A stretch of DNA of 64,000 nt from Pseudactinotalea terrae (lineage in GTDB: Bacteria > Actinomycetota > Actinomycetes > Actinomycetales > Beutenbergiaceae), in the NCBI RefSeq assembly GCF_009733845.1, contig NZ_WNXZ01000005.1:62001-126000 (forward strand), in the 5' to 3' direction. Shown one piece after another: positions 42,697 through 50,399 of the stretch. A model generated the notes under the pieces. That model made no database searches. It saw nothing but the letters and a program-made list of their open reading frames with translations, and was not told where the DNA came from. Numbering within the stretch: position 1 is the first letter of the stretch; every line of letters starts with the position of its first letter. Made by a program: the position numbers and the translations under genes.

Positions 42697-43518
42697 TCAG
42701 TCCTTCAGGCCGGAGTTGATGTCGGCGCTCATGATCTGCCGTTGGAAGATGACGAAGAGGATCACCATCGGGATCAGCGAGATCACCGAGGCCGAGAGCA
42801 GCACCGACCAGTCGATGTTGTCGGCGCCCACGATCGAGCGGAGCGCGATCTGCAGCGTGTACTTGTTCGGGTCGTTCAGCACGATCAGCGGCCAGATGTA
42901 GTCGTTCCAGCGCCACTGGAACGAGAAGATCGCGAGCACCACGGCGATCGGCTTGGCGATCGGGAGCATGATCTGGAAGAACGCCCGGAACTCGCCGACA
43001 CCATCGATGCGGGCTGCCTCGAGGAGCTCGTCGGGGACGGTGCGGAAGTACTGCCGGAACATGAAGATGCCGGTCGCGGTGATGATCGAGGGCACGATGA
43101 TGCCGGCGAGGCTGTTGTACAGCCCGAGGTCACGGATGATCGCGAACGTCGAGGGCATGATGACCTCGGTGGGGAGCATCGTGGTGATGAGGATGCAGAT
43201 GAAGAACGCCTGCAGCCACCAGGCCTTGTACTTGGCGAACGCGTATCCCGTCATGGCCGAGACCAGCACGGTGAAGAACGTCGTGATGACCGCGACGGTG
43301 CCGGTGTTGGCGAAGTAGCGCCAGAAGTCGAAACGGGTCCACGCGGTCTCGTAGCCCGACGCCGTCCAGTTGTCGGGGAAGAGCGAGAGCGGCAGCGAGA
43401 ACAGCTCGCTGCCCGGCTTGAACGAGCTGAGCAGGAACCACAGCATCGGGAACGCGAACAAGGCTGCGAGCACGAGCAGCAGCACGGTCAGTCCGATGTT
43501 GACACCACGGATCCTCAT
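42697..43518 (-). CDS. Carbohydrate ABC transporter permease (MalG-like)
   Basis: 273-residue inner-membrane subunit of the CUT1 family with six helices and the EAA loop EAARIDGVGEFRAFFQIMLP that docks the ATPase. GAGG lies 8 nt before the ATG. Third gene of the leftward importer operon. No ATPase is encoded nearby, so a shared MsiK-type ATPase elsewhere must energise it, as is usual in actinobacteria. Confidence 0.92.
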   Translation of the reverse strand: MRIRGVNIGLTVLLLVLAALFAFPMLWFLLSSFKPGSELFSLPLSLFPDNWTASGYETAWTRFDFWRYFANTGTVAVITTFFTVLVSAMTGYAFAKYKAWWLQAFFICILITTMLPTEVIMPSTFAIIRDLGLYNSLAGIIVPSIITATGIFMFRQYFRTVPDELLEAARIDGVGEFRAFFQIMLPIAKPIAVVLAIFSFQWRWNDYIWPLIVLNDPNKYTLQIALRSIVGADNIDWSVLLSASVISLIPMVILFVIFQRQIMSADINSGLKD

Positions 43519-43579
43519 GCGGGGTCCTCGCAGAGTTCTCCGAGGAGCGCAGCGGGGGAGAGACGTTTACGGGGTGCGT

Positions 43580-44512
43580 TCATGCGAGGTCCTCCCGGCG
43601 GTCGAAGCGCATCTGGCTCAGGGCGATCACGATGAGGATCAGCATCAGCACCATCGACACCGCGCTCGCGTACCCGATGTCGGCACGTTGGAACCCGGTC
43701 TGGTAGATGTACTGGACGATGAACATGTTCTCGGTGCCGGGGCCACCGCCGTTGAGGGCCTGCACCATGGCGAACTCCTTCATTGCGCCGAGCGTGCCGA
43801 GCAGGATCACCATGAACGACGTCGGCCGCAGCAGCGGCAGCGTGATCTTGAAGAACCGCTGCGCGGCCGAGGCGCCGTCGATCTGGGCTGCCTCGAGGTA
43901 GGACTTCGGGATGTTCCGCAGTGCTGCGATGAACAGCAGCATCGTGAAGGCGGTGCCGGCCCAGGTCCCGGCGAGGATCACGACGGCGAGCGCGAGGTTG
44001 CCCTCGGTCTCCCAGCGTTGCCCGGAGCCGCCCAGCGCGTTCAGCACGAAGTTGATGAGTCCGAAGTTCTCACCGAACATCCAGCGCCAGATCACACCGG
44101 TCACGATCGGCGAGATCAGCCACGGCACGAAGAAGATCACGCGGGCCGCGCTGCGGAACCGGGTGGCCGCCGAGGTCAGAAGCAGCGCGATCCCGAGCGC
44201 CGCGACGTAGTGCACCGGCACCGCCAAGACCGTGTACAGCACGGTGCGGATGATCGACCGGTAGAACTGGCTGTCGCCGAACAGCTTCTCGTAGTTGGCG
44301 AGACCGATGAACTCCGGGTCTCCCACACCGGTGTACTCCGTGAGGGAGTAGTACATGCCGAGCGATCCGGGGCCCACGAAGAAGACCGCGAAGAGCACGA
44401 ACGCCACCGAGATGAACAGCAGCGGGGCGAGGGTCTGCCCGGGTCGGCGGATACGCCGTCGAGTCGGTGGCGCGGACGCCGGAGCAGCAGCCGCAGGTGC
44501 GTCCTGGACCAT
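43580..44512 (-). CDS. Carbohydrate ABC transporter permease (MalF-like)
   Basis: 310-residue CUT1 permease: an Ala/Pro/Arg-rich cytoplasmic N-terminus, six helices and the EAA loop EAAQIDGASAAQRFFKITLP. The ATG at 44512 is chosen because AAGGAGG sits 6 nt upstream; the ATG five codons earlier is part of that site. It lies after a strong hairpin that separates it from the binding-protein gene and probably lowers its expression relative to that gene. Confidence 0.92.
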   Translation of the reverse strand: MVQDAPAAAAPASAPPTRRRIRRPGQTLAPLLFISVAFVLFAVFFVGPGSLGMYYSLTEYTGVGDPEFIGLANYEKLFGDSQFYRSIIRTVLYTVLAVPVHYVAALGIALLLTSAATRFRSAARVIFFVPWLISPIVTGVIWRWMFGENFGLINFVLNALGGSGQRWETEGNLALAVVILAGTWAGTAFTMLLFIAALRNIPKSYLEAAQIDGASAAQRFFKITLPLLRPTSFMVILLGTLGAMKEFAMVQALNGGGPGTENMFIVQYIYQTGFQRADIGYASAVSMVLMLILIVIALSQMRFDRREDLA

Positions 44513-44534
44513 CACGTCCTCCTTCATAGATGAA

Positions 44535-44566
44535 ACGGTGCGCCCCGGGTTCCCGGGGCGCACCGT
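44535..44566 (-). terminator. Intercistronic hairpin after the binding-protein gene
   Basis: ACGGTGCGCCCCGGG (44535-44549) pairs perfectly with 44552-44566, a 15-bp GC-rich stem with a tight loop, 8 bp after the binding-protein stop and 22 bp before the permease start. Such hairpins stabilise the upstream message and attenuate the permeases, giving excess binding protein. Confidence 0.75.
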
Positions 44567-44573
44567 AGCGGTC

Positions 44574-45869
44574 TCAGCTGGCGGAGCCGAAGGCTTCCGT
44601 CATCTGCTCACCGATGATCGTGATGCACTCGTCGACGCCGATCTCGTCATTGAGGTAGCGGATCACGTTGTCGCGCAGCGGGTCGCCGTCGACGCTGAGG
44701 CCCGCGACCTCGAAGCCGAGCTCCATCTGCTTGATCGTGCTGACGATCGGGTCGGAGCCGGCGATCTCGGCGTTGTACAGGTCGAACGCTGCCTGCTGGT
44801 CGCCATAGTCGACCGTGGCACCCTCGACCGCCGGCAGGAAGCCAGAGGTCGTGGCGAGCTCGTCGTAGTTCTCCTTGGTGAAGAGCCAGTTGACGAAGTC
44901 GTACGCCGCCTGCTCCTGGCCGGTGCCCTCGAACACGACGATCGAGGCGGCGTTCCCGAAGTTGATGGCGCGGGTGGGCTGACGCGGCGTCGGCACCGAG
45001 ACCCACTCGAAGTCCGCGATGTTGTCCGCGAAGTCCGCGATCTGCCACGAGCCGGAGTAGTAGGACACGACGTCGCCGCTCTTGAACAGCGCGTTGCCGT
45101 CGGCCTCGCTGAGCCACACCGAGCGCGGCATGAAGCTGTCGTCGTTGAGGCCGTAGAAGTACTCGAGCGCGGTCTTGGTCGCGTCGTTGGTCGTGAACGT
45201 CCCGCTGTCGTCGGGCTGCCACATGGTGGAGCCGAACTCATAGAGGAAGGACTTCAGGCGGTGCGAGCTGCGGTCCATCGCCATCCCGTAGGACGCGCCG
45301 GTCGCCTCCTGCACCTGCTTGACGGCGGCCACGTAGTCGTCCCAGGACCAGACGTCACCCTCGGGGTCGGTGGGGAAGGCGACCCCGGCCTCGTCGAAGA
45401 GCGACTTGTTGAGGAACAGCCCGACACCGGTGACGTCGGTCGGCAAGGACATGACCTTGCCGTCCTCGTCCTGCGTCGACAGGCCGGTCATGATGTTGTT
45501 CGCGCTCATGATCTCGGCGAGGTCCATGGTCGCGTTCTTCCACACGGGGTCGACGGCGCCGACGCGGGCGAGCGCGGGGAGGTCGTCGGCCTGAGCGGCG
45601 TTCTTGAGGCGGGTGGTGAGGTCCTCGTTGGCGACGTCGACGATCTCGACCTCGATGCCGGTCTCCTCCTTGTACTTCGCCGCCATGGCCGCGAAGCCGC
45701 CACCCTGGTTGGCGTCACCGGAGAGGAAGAACTGGAGCGTGCCGACCTCGGCCGGGTCGGTGGATCCGCCGCCCGCGTCGTCGCTGCCGCAGGCAGCGGT
45801 CAGGCCGATCACCGCGGCGCCGGAAAGTCCGCCGAGCAGAATCTGACGGCGGCTGAAAGTTGATCTCAT
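44574..45869 (-). CDS. Carbohydrate ABC transporter substrate-binding lipoprotein
   Basis: 431 residues of the extracellular solute-binding family 1. The N-terminus has a twin-arginine-like SRRQILLGG, a hydrophobic stretch and the lipobox LTAAC (Cys27), followed by a Gly/Asp/Ser-rich linker. The mature domain shows the usual LQFFLSGDANQGG opening, GVGLFLNKSLFDEAG and WSWDDYVAAVKQV. First gene of the importer operon; AGAAGAGG lies 6 nt before the ATG. The promoter carries a GntR-type site identical in core to the iol operator, suggesting inositol or a derivative as ligand. Confidence 0.93.
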   Translation of the reverse strand: MRSTFSRRQILLGGLSGAAVIGLTAACGSDDAGGGSTDPAEVGTLQFFLSGDANQGGGFAAMAAKYKEETGIEVEIVDVANEDLTTRLKNAAQADDLPALARVGAVDPVWKNATMDLAEIMSANNIMTGLSTQDEDGKVMSLPTDVTGVGLFLNKSLFDEAGVAFPTDPEGDVWSWDDYVAAVKQVQEATGASYGMAMDRSSHRLKSFLYEFGSTMWQPDDSGTFTTNDATKTALEYFYGLNDDSFMPRSVWLSEADGNALFKSGDVVSYYSGSWQIADFADNIADFEWVSVPTPRQPTRAINFGNAASIVVFEGTGQEQAAYDFVNWLFTKENYDELATTSGFLPAVEGATVDYGDQQAAFDLYNAEIAGSDPIVSTIKQMELGFEVAGLSVDGDPLRDNVIRYLNDEIGVDECITIIGEQMTEAFGSAS

Positions 45870-45942
45870 GGGGGCCTCTTCTCTGAGACGCGGCCGACCG
45901 ACGCGACGCGCGCTGGGTGCCTGGAAGGCGGTTACCGCGTGA

Positions 45943-45987
45943 ACGTTAGCACCGGCCGGACGCGAAGGTCAACATTTGTCAGGACAT
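45943..45987 (-). promoter_or_regulatory. Importer promoter with GntR-type operator
   Basis: On the minus strand TTGACC (45972-45967) and TAACGT (45948-45943) with 18-bp spacing form a promoter ~75 bp before the binding-protein start. TTGTCAGGACAT (45976-45987) lies just upstream of the -35 box and, with its CATACG flank, matches the gntR-iolC site at 29013-29027. Confidence 0.65.
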
Positions 45988-46305
45988 ACGGACTTAACGA
46001 TCTGGTTACGGGCGCTCCCACGGGCTGCTAAGTGCCGGAATCGGTGGTATTCCGGGGATCTGGCGCTGCGGACGCTGAGTCGACGTCGATCGCATCGTTG
46101 CGATTTGAGCCTTCGACACGCGCTTCCCAGTGGACAACGTCACACCCTGGCTGTCGGCAACGTCACGACCGGCAAGGCCCCCCGTCGGCAGGATCACTCT
46201 CGACAGTGCCTCAGTCGGCAGCCCCCCCGGGCAGCCGACCGGCAGCTACCGCGCAGTCGGGTCGCCACACGTCTGCGGTCGTGGCTGCGGTGCTAGCGTC
46301 CGGGC
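45988..46305. other. Intergenic region without a gene
   Basis: Between the importer promoter and the lipoprotein gene no convincing coding frame is seen. It contains the inverted repeat CCGGAAT-N7-ATTCCGG (about 46033-46053) and, at its right end, TAGCGT (46294-46299) 6 nt before the ATG at 46306, a likely leaderless promoter for the lipoprotein. Confidence 0.5.
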
Positions 46306-46740
46306 ATGCGGAGGTCGCCGAGCGCTCTCGCACTCGCGGGCGCGATCCTTCTGTGCGCCGCCTGCGCTGCGGCGCCGTCACCACCCGATCCACTCCCGAG
46401 CGACGTCCCGTTCGCCTACCACCTGCAGACCGAGTCGGGCGGCTCCGGCGCGTTGTTGGAAGGGACCCTCGAGCTGCAGGACGGCTGCCTCGTCCTGCTG
46501 CCGACGCACGAGGGCTTCGACGACCGGCCGCCTGTCGTGCCGATCCTGCCGATCGCCGTCACCGACTGGGATGGCACCACGCTGACGGTCAACGGTGAGA
46601 GCGCAAAGCTCGGCGAGCTCATCTCGCTCGGCGGCGGCTACGGCACCTCGCTGGCCGATGCGGAGCTCGTTCCCGCAGGGTGTCCGGCCGTGATCGAGCG
46701 GCCCGACGAGATGAACTACTTCTCCGTCGGCATCTTCTGA
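46306..46740 (+). CDS. Small putative lipoprotein
   Basis: 144 residues with signal peptide SALALAGAILLCAAC, whose lipobox Cys is at about residue 20, then a Pro-rich tether and a ~110-residue beta-rich domain with two cysteines (DGCLVLLP, AGCPAV) that could form a disulfide. The globular part, with LEGTLELQDGCLVLLP, has the look of small exported domains that read out as 'hypothetical'; no family was recognised. A TANNNT box 6 nt before the ATG suggests a leaderless monocistronic mRNA. Confidence 0.7.
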   Translation: MRRSPSALALAGAILLCAACAAAPSPPDPLPSDVPFAYHLQTESGGSGALLEGTLELQDGCLVLLPTHEGFDDRPPVVPILPIAVTDWDGTTLTVNGESAKLGELISLGGGYGTSLADAELVPAGCPAVIERPDEMNYFSVGIF

Positions 46741-46783
46741 CGGCCCGGCGCGACCGCCGACACTCCGGGCCCGCCACACCCAC

Positions 46784-46855
46784 GCCGAGTTCGTTGCAGT
46801 CCGCCGAGCTCGTCGGGTGCACCGAACGAACTTGACGAGATCCAACGAACTCGGC
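46784..46855. repeat. Palindromic intergenic element
   Basis: GCCGAGTTCGTTG (46784-46796) and its exact reverse complement (46843-46855) enclose a further CTCGTC...GACGAG pair and a central GGTGCACC. It lies in a ~320-bp gap between the convergent lipoprotein and rhaM genes; nothing else is seen in that gap. It resembles a REP-like unit and may terminate both transcripts. Confidence 0.6.
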
Positions 46856-47060
46856 ACCAGCGCGGAGCCGCGAGCCGCAAGGTGCCCCCGGGTGGCGTTG
46901 CGGAGCTCGCCCATCTGTCACATGTGCAACGTTCCTGTCTCATGGGCGTTGCGGAAAGTGCCACGATGTCGCTTCCACAACGAGCCGCGGACCCACAGGC
47001 ACATCAGGAGCGCCCCATCACCGCACCTCCGACAGGTGACGACAGTGCGGTGAGATCCGG

Positions 47061-47420
47061 TCAGGGGCGCGGCGTGGACGCGGTCGGCAGGCCAGCCGCG
47101 CGGAGCTGGTCCTCGAGGTTGAAGATCTCGGGCAGCAGCTGGAAGCCCTCGTCGGGGTTGCCGGGGTTCACGAAGAACTGCTCCATGCTGGCCTGCCAGC
47201 GTGGGTTGACCTCCGTGCGGGTCATCGCCTGCTGGGCCGCGTCGTAGTCGTCGGCCTCGAAGTGCCCCACGAGCAGCCCGTCGTCGGACAGGTAGAGCGA
47301 GTAGTCCCGCCAGCCCGAGTCGCGCAGCGCCTCGAGCATCTCCGGCCACACGGCCGCGTGGGCGGCCGCGTACTCGGTCAGCCTGTCCGGCCGCACCCGG
47401 TTGATGAAGCAGTACCGCAC
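47061..47420 (-). CDS. rhaM: L-rhamnose mutarotase
   Basis: 119-residue RhaM-family enzyme interconverting rhamnose anomers for the isomerase. Shows VRYCFINRVRPDRLTEYAAAH, VWPEMLEALRDSGWRDYSLYL and HFEADDYDAAQQAM, the ferredoxin-like fold with its conserved His. The GTG start at 47420 has AGGAGGAGAG 5 nt upstream. Last gene of the leftward rhamnose operon. The C-terminal ~20 residues are an extension beyond the compact ~104-residue family length. Confidence 0.9.
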   Translation of the reverse strand: MRYCFINRVRPDRLTEYAAAHAAVWPEMLEALRDSGWRDYSLYLSDDGLLVGHFEADDYDAAQQAMTRTEVNPRWQASMEQFFVNPGNPDEGFQLLPEIFNLEDQLRAAGLPTASTPRP

Positions 47421-47475
47421 CGTCTCTCCTCCTCGGTCAGCGCGAGCGCGACGGCCCCTGGACCCACCAGGCTCG

Positions 47476-48792
47476 TCAGGACAGGGAGGAGGCGGCGGGG
47501 TCGACGCCGAGGTCGAGATCGGCGATGCGCACCGCCTGGCCCGAGGCGAGCGAGGCGTTGCCGGCGATGCCGACGCACACGGCCCGCACGCCGTCGAGGA
47601 CGCCGGCAGCCTGACCCAGCGGGTCGGGGCGGGTGCCGGGCTGGAACAGGTCCTGGAGGAGAAGCGCGTCACCGCCGCCATGGCCGCCGGACCGCTCGGG
47701 GATCTCCACCTCGCGCGCGGCCTCCCAGTGGCGCTGCACCAGCAGCCGCGCGCCCTTGGGGCGGGTGGCCTCGGCCTGCTCGACCTCGTTCGCGCTGGGG
47801 TCGACCACGGCACCCTTGGCCTCGACCCAGGAGCGTTCGACGACCTCGAGCTCTGCCCGGCCCTCGGAGCCGTTGACGAACACCCGGTAGCCCTCCCACG
47901 GCGAGTGCGCGGTGAGGTTGTAGGTCATGAACGGGCCGCCGGCGTAGTCGATCACGAGGCCGAGATCGTCCTCGATCGTGATCCCCGGGCCGAACACATC
48001 CTGGTCGCGGATGTAGCCGTCGTGCTTCTCGGCGTCGTAGTAGAGCTCCTTGAGGCGCTCCTCGGAGGAGATGTCGAGCGACCACGGGTCGTCGGGGCGC
48101 CCCTCGGAGCCACGCGCGGGACGCTCACCGGCGCCGGCAGCGCCGGCGCCCTCGGGCCCGTAGAACTTCAGGCCACCGGTGGCGTACACCCGCGCCGGGA
48201 CGTCCTGGAGCCACCAGTTGACCAGGTCGAAGTGGTGGCTGGACTTGTGGATGAGCAGGCCGCCGGAGCTGTCCTTCTGGCGGTGCCAGCGGCGGAAGTA
48301 GTCAGCGCCGTGCGCGGTGTCGAGCACCCACTCGAAGTGGACCGACAGCACCCGCCCGATCTCACCCTCAGCGATCACCCGGCGCAGCTCGCTGTTGCGG
48401 GGTGAGTACCGGTAGTTGAACGTCATCACCAGGTCGCGACCGGTCTCCCGCATCGTGTCCGTGATGAGGCGGCAGCCCTCGTCCGAGATGGTCAGCGGCT
48501 TCTCGACGATGACGTCGGCCCCGGCGCGCATCGCCCGCGAGACGATCTCGGCGTGCGCGTGGTCCGGCGTCGTGACGATCAGCTTGTCCACGCGCTCGTC
48601 GGCGATCATCTTCTCGAGGTCCGCCACCTCGTAGCGCGGCAGCTCAGCGGAGATGTGGTTGTCGTACCAGGCCGCCCGCACCGGGTTCGGCTCGCACCAC
48701 GCGACCAGCTCACCGGAGTCGGCGTGGTCACCGGTCAGTGCTCCGACGTACATCCCTGCGCGTGAACCCGTACCGGCGACGGCGTACCTCAT
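47476..48792 (-). CDS. Gfo/Idh/MocA-family oxidoreductase in the rhamnose operon
   Basis: 438 residues: Rossmann start AVAGTGSRAGMYVGAL, VIVEKPLTI with the catalytic Lys, and SSGGLLIHKSSHHFDLVNWWL with the active-site His pair. The long C-terminus is typical of the larger glycosidase-like or rhamnose-linked members. It lies between rhaB and rhaM, 56 bp before the latter. It may oxidise a rhamnose derivative or process rhamnosides; the kinase route encoded around it does not need it. Confidence 0.83.
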   Translation of the reverse strand: MRYAVAGTGSRAGMYVGALTGDHADSGELVAWCEPNPVRAAWYDNHISAELPRYEVADLEKMIADERVDKLIVTTPDHAHAEIVSRAMRAGADVIVEKPLTISDEGCRLITDTMRETGRDLVMTFNYRYSPRNSELRRVIAEGEIGRVLSVHFEWVLDTAHGADYFRRWHRQKDSSGGLLIHKSSHHFDLVNWWLQDVPARVYATGGLKFYGPEGAGAAGAGERPARGSEGRPDDPWSLDISSEERLKELYYDAEKHDGYIRDQDVFGPGITIEDDLGLVIDYAGGPFMTYNLTAHSPWEGYRVFVNGSEGRAELEVVERSWVEAKGAVVDPSANEVEQAEATRPKGARLLVQRHWEAAREVEIPERSGGHGGGDALLLQDLFQPGTRPDPLGQAAGVLDGVRAVCVGIAGNASLASGQAVRIADLDLGVDPAASSLS

Positions 48793-48906
48793 CGTTGATC
48801 TGTCCTCTCGGGGTCTGTGATCGTGCTGGGTCAGCGTGGCGCACCCGGCCGCGGAACGCCATGCGTTGCCGCTAGTTGCGGACGCCGCGCGGCGCCGTCC
48901 TGGGCC

Positions 48907-50394
48907 TCAGGCGTCGCGGACACGGCGCTCGGCCTCCGCCCAGCCGAGGGCGCAGGTGGCGTCGATGCTCGGCCGGTACGTCACGAGATCGGCGCCATGG
49001 GAGGCGATCTCACGAAGGCCGGCGAGACCGGTGTCGGGCACGGCGCCGAGCGCGCGAGCCTGCACGAGGACGTTCCCCAGCGCGGTCGACTCCTCCGGGC
49101 CCGCCACGACCTCGAGCCCGGTGGCGTCCGCGGTCAGCTGCATCAGCAGGGCGTTGCGGGAGCCGCCTCCCACCACGTGGATGACACCCACCTCGCGACC
49201 CGAGAGGTCCACGGCGTCATGCACGGCCCGTCGGTACGCGACTGCGAGCGAGTCGAGAACGCACCGCGTGACCTCGGCGGGCGTGACAGGCACCGGCTGC
49301 CCGGTCGCCTCGGCGTGCGCGGCGATCCGCGCCGGCATGTCGCCGGGAGGCAGGAAGTCGGGATGGTCGACGTCGATGACCGTGCCTCGCTCCGGCAGCT
49401 GCGCCGCATCGGCCAGCAGCTGCTGCAGCTCGACCGCCACCTCCTGCTCGGCCCAGGTGCGCTGCGACTCCTGCAGCACCCACAGACCCATCACGTTGCG
49501 CAGGTAGCGGACGGTGCCGTCGACACCCAGCTCGTTCGTGAAGTTCTTCGCGCGGCTCGCCTCGGTGCGGATCGGCTCGTCGAGCTCGACACCGACGAGA
49601 GACCACGTCCCGCACGAGATGTAGGCGAAGTCGCTCCGCCGTGCGGGCACCCCGACGACGGCGGACGCCGTGTCGTGCGAGCCGACCGCCACCACCGGGA
49701 CCTCACCGAGGCCGGTGCGCTCCGCGACCTCGGGGCTGAGCGTGCCGATCACGGAGCCGGGCATGACGACGTCAGGAAGGAGGTCCCGCGGGATGTCGAG
49801 GCGCTCGAGCAGCTCGGCCGACCAGTCCCCCGCCCCGACGTCGAGCAGCGCCGTCGTCGAGGCGTTGGTGAGCTCGGCCACCTTGGCGCCGGTCAGCAGG
49901 TACGCGATGAGGTCGGGCACCAGCAGCAGCGTGCTCGCCCGCGCCCACAGCTCGCCCTGCTGCTCGGCGTTCACCTGGTACGCGGTGTTGAACGGCAGGT
50001 GCTGCATCCCGGAGATCGCGTACAGCTCCGCGGGCGAGACCCGCTCGTGCACGCGCGGGACGGCCGCCTCGTTCCGCCCGTCCCGGTAGGCCACGGGCTC
50101 CGCCAGGAGAGCCCCGTGGGAGTCCAGGAGGCCGTAGTCGACGGCCCAGGTGTCGACCCCGATCGAGGCGACAGGGCCGAGCTCCCCCGCGGCCCGCAGG
50201 CCCTCGAGGATCGCCTGCACCAGCCCGCTGAGGTCCCAGCGCAGCGTGCCGCTCTCATCCGGGGTCGCGCCGTTGGGGAACCGTGCCACCTCGGTGAGCG
50301 TGACCTCCCCTTTCACCACCTCGCCTCGGATCACCCGCCCGCTCGACGCGCCGAGATCCACAGCAACAAAGGCACCGCGCGTGGGTTCGTTCAT
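48907..50394 (-). CDS. rhaB: Rhamnulokinase
   Basis: 495-residue FGGY-family kinase phosphorylating L-rhamnulose. FVAVDLGASSGRVIRGEV at the N-terminus, SIGVDTWAVDYGLLD around residue 80, ISGMQHLPFNTAYQ and, in the C-terminal ATPase half, ISCGTWSLVGVEL and VIHVVGGGSRNALLMQ are diagnostic for RhaB. The ATG at 50394 lies 5 bp after the rhaD-SDR stop. Acts between RhaI and the aldolase in the same operon. Confidence 0.94.
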   Translation of the reverse strand: MNEPTRGAFVAVDLGASSGRVIRGEVVKGEVTLTEVARFPNGATPDESGTLRWDLSGLVQAILEGLRAAGELGPVASIGVDTWAVDYGLLDSHGALLAEPVAYRDGRNEAAVPRVHERVSPAELYAISGMQHLPFNTAYQVNAEQQGELWARASTLLLVPDLIAYLLTGAKVAELTNASTTALLDVGAGDWSAELLERLDIPRDLLPDVVMPGSVIGTLSPEVAERTGLGEVPVVAVGSHDTASAVVGVPARRSDFAYISCGTWSLVGVELDEPIRTEASRAKNFTNELGVDGTVRYLRNVMGLWVLQESQRTWAEQEVAVELQQLLADAAQLPERGTVIDVDHPDFLPPGDMPARIAAHAEATGQPVPVTPAEVTRCVLDSLAVAYRRAVHDAVDLSGREVGVIHVVGGGSRNALLMQLTADATGLEVVAGPEESTALGNVLVQARALGAVPDTGLAGLREIASHGADLVTYRPSIDATCALGWAEAERRVRDA

Positions 50395-50399
50395 CTCGA

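Noticed and set aside
45976-46305. Short overlapping frames between the importer promoter and the lipoprotein
   Set aside because: They cross the GntR operator and an inverted repeat and encode no recognisable sequence.
47474-47485. GTCAGGACAG, a partial match to the GntR operator near rhaM
   Set aside because: It spans the end of the oxidoreductase coding sequence, only one half is conserved, and a rhamnose gene is not expected in the iol regulon.
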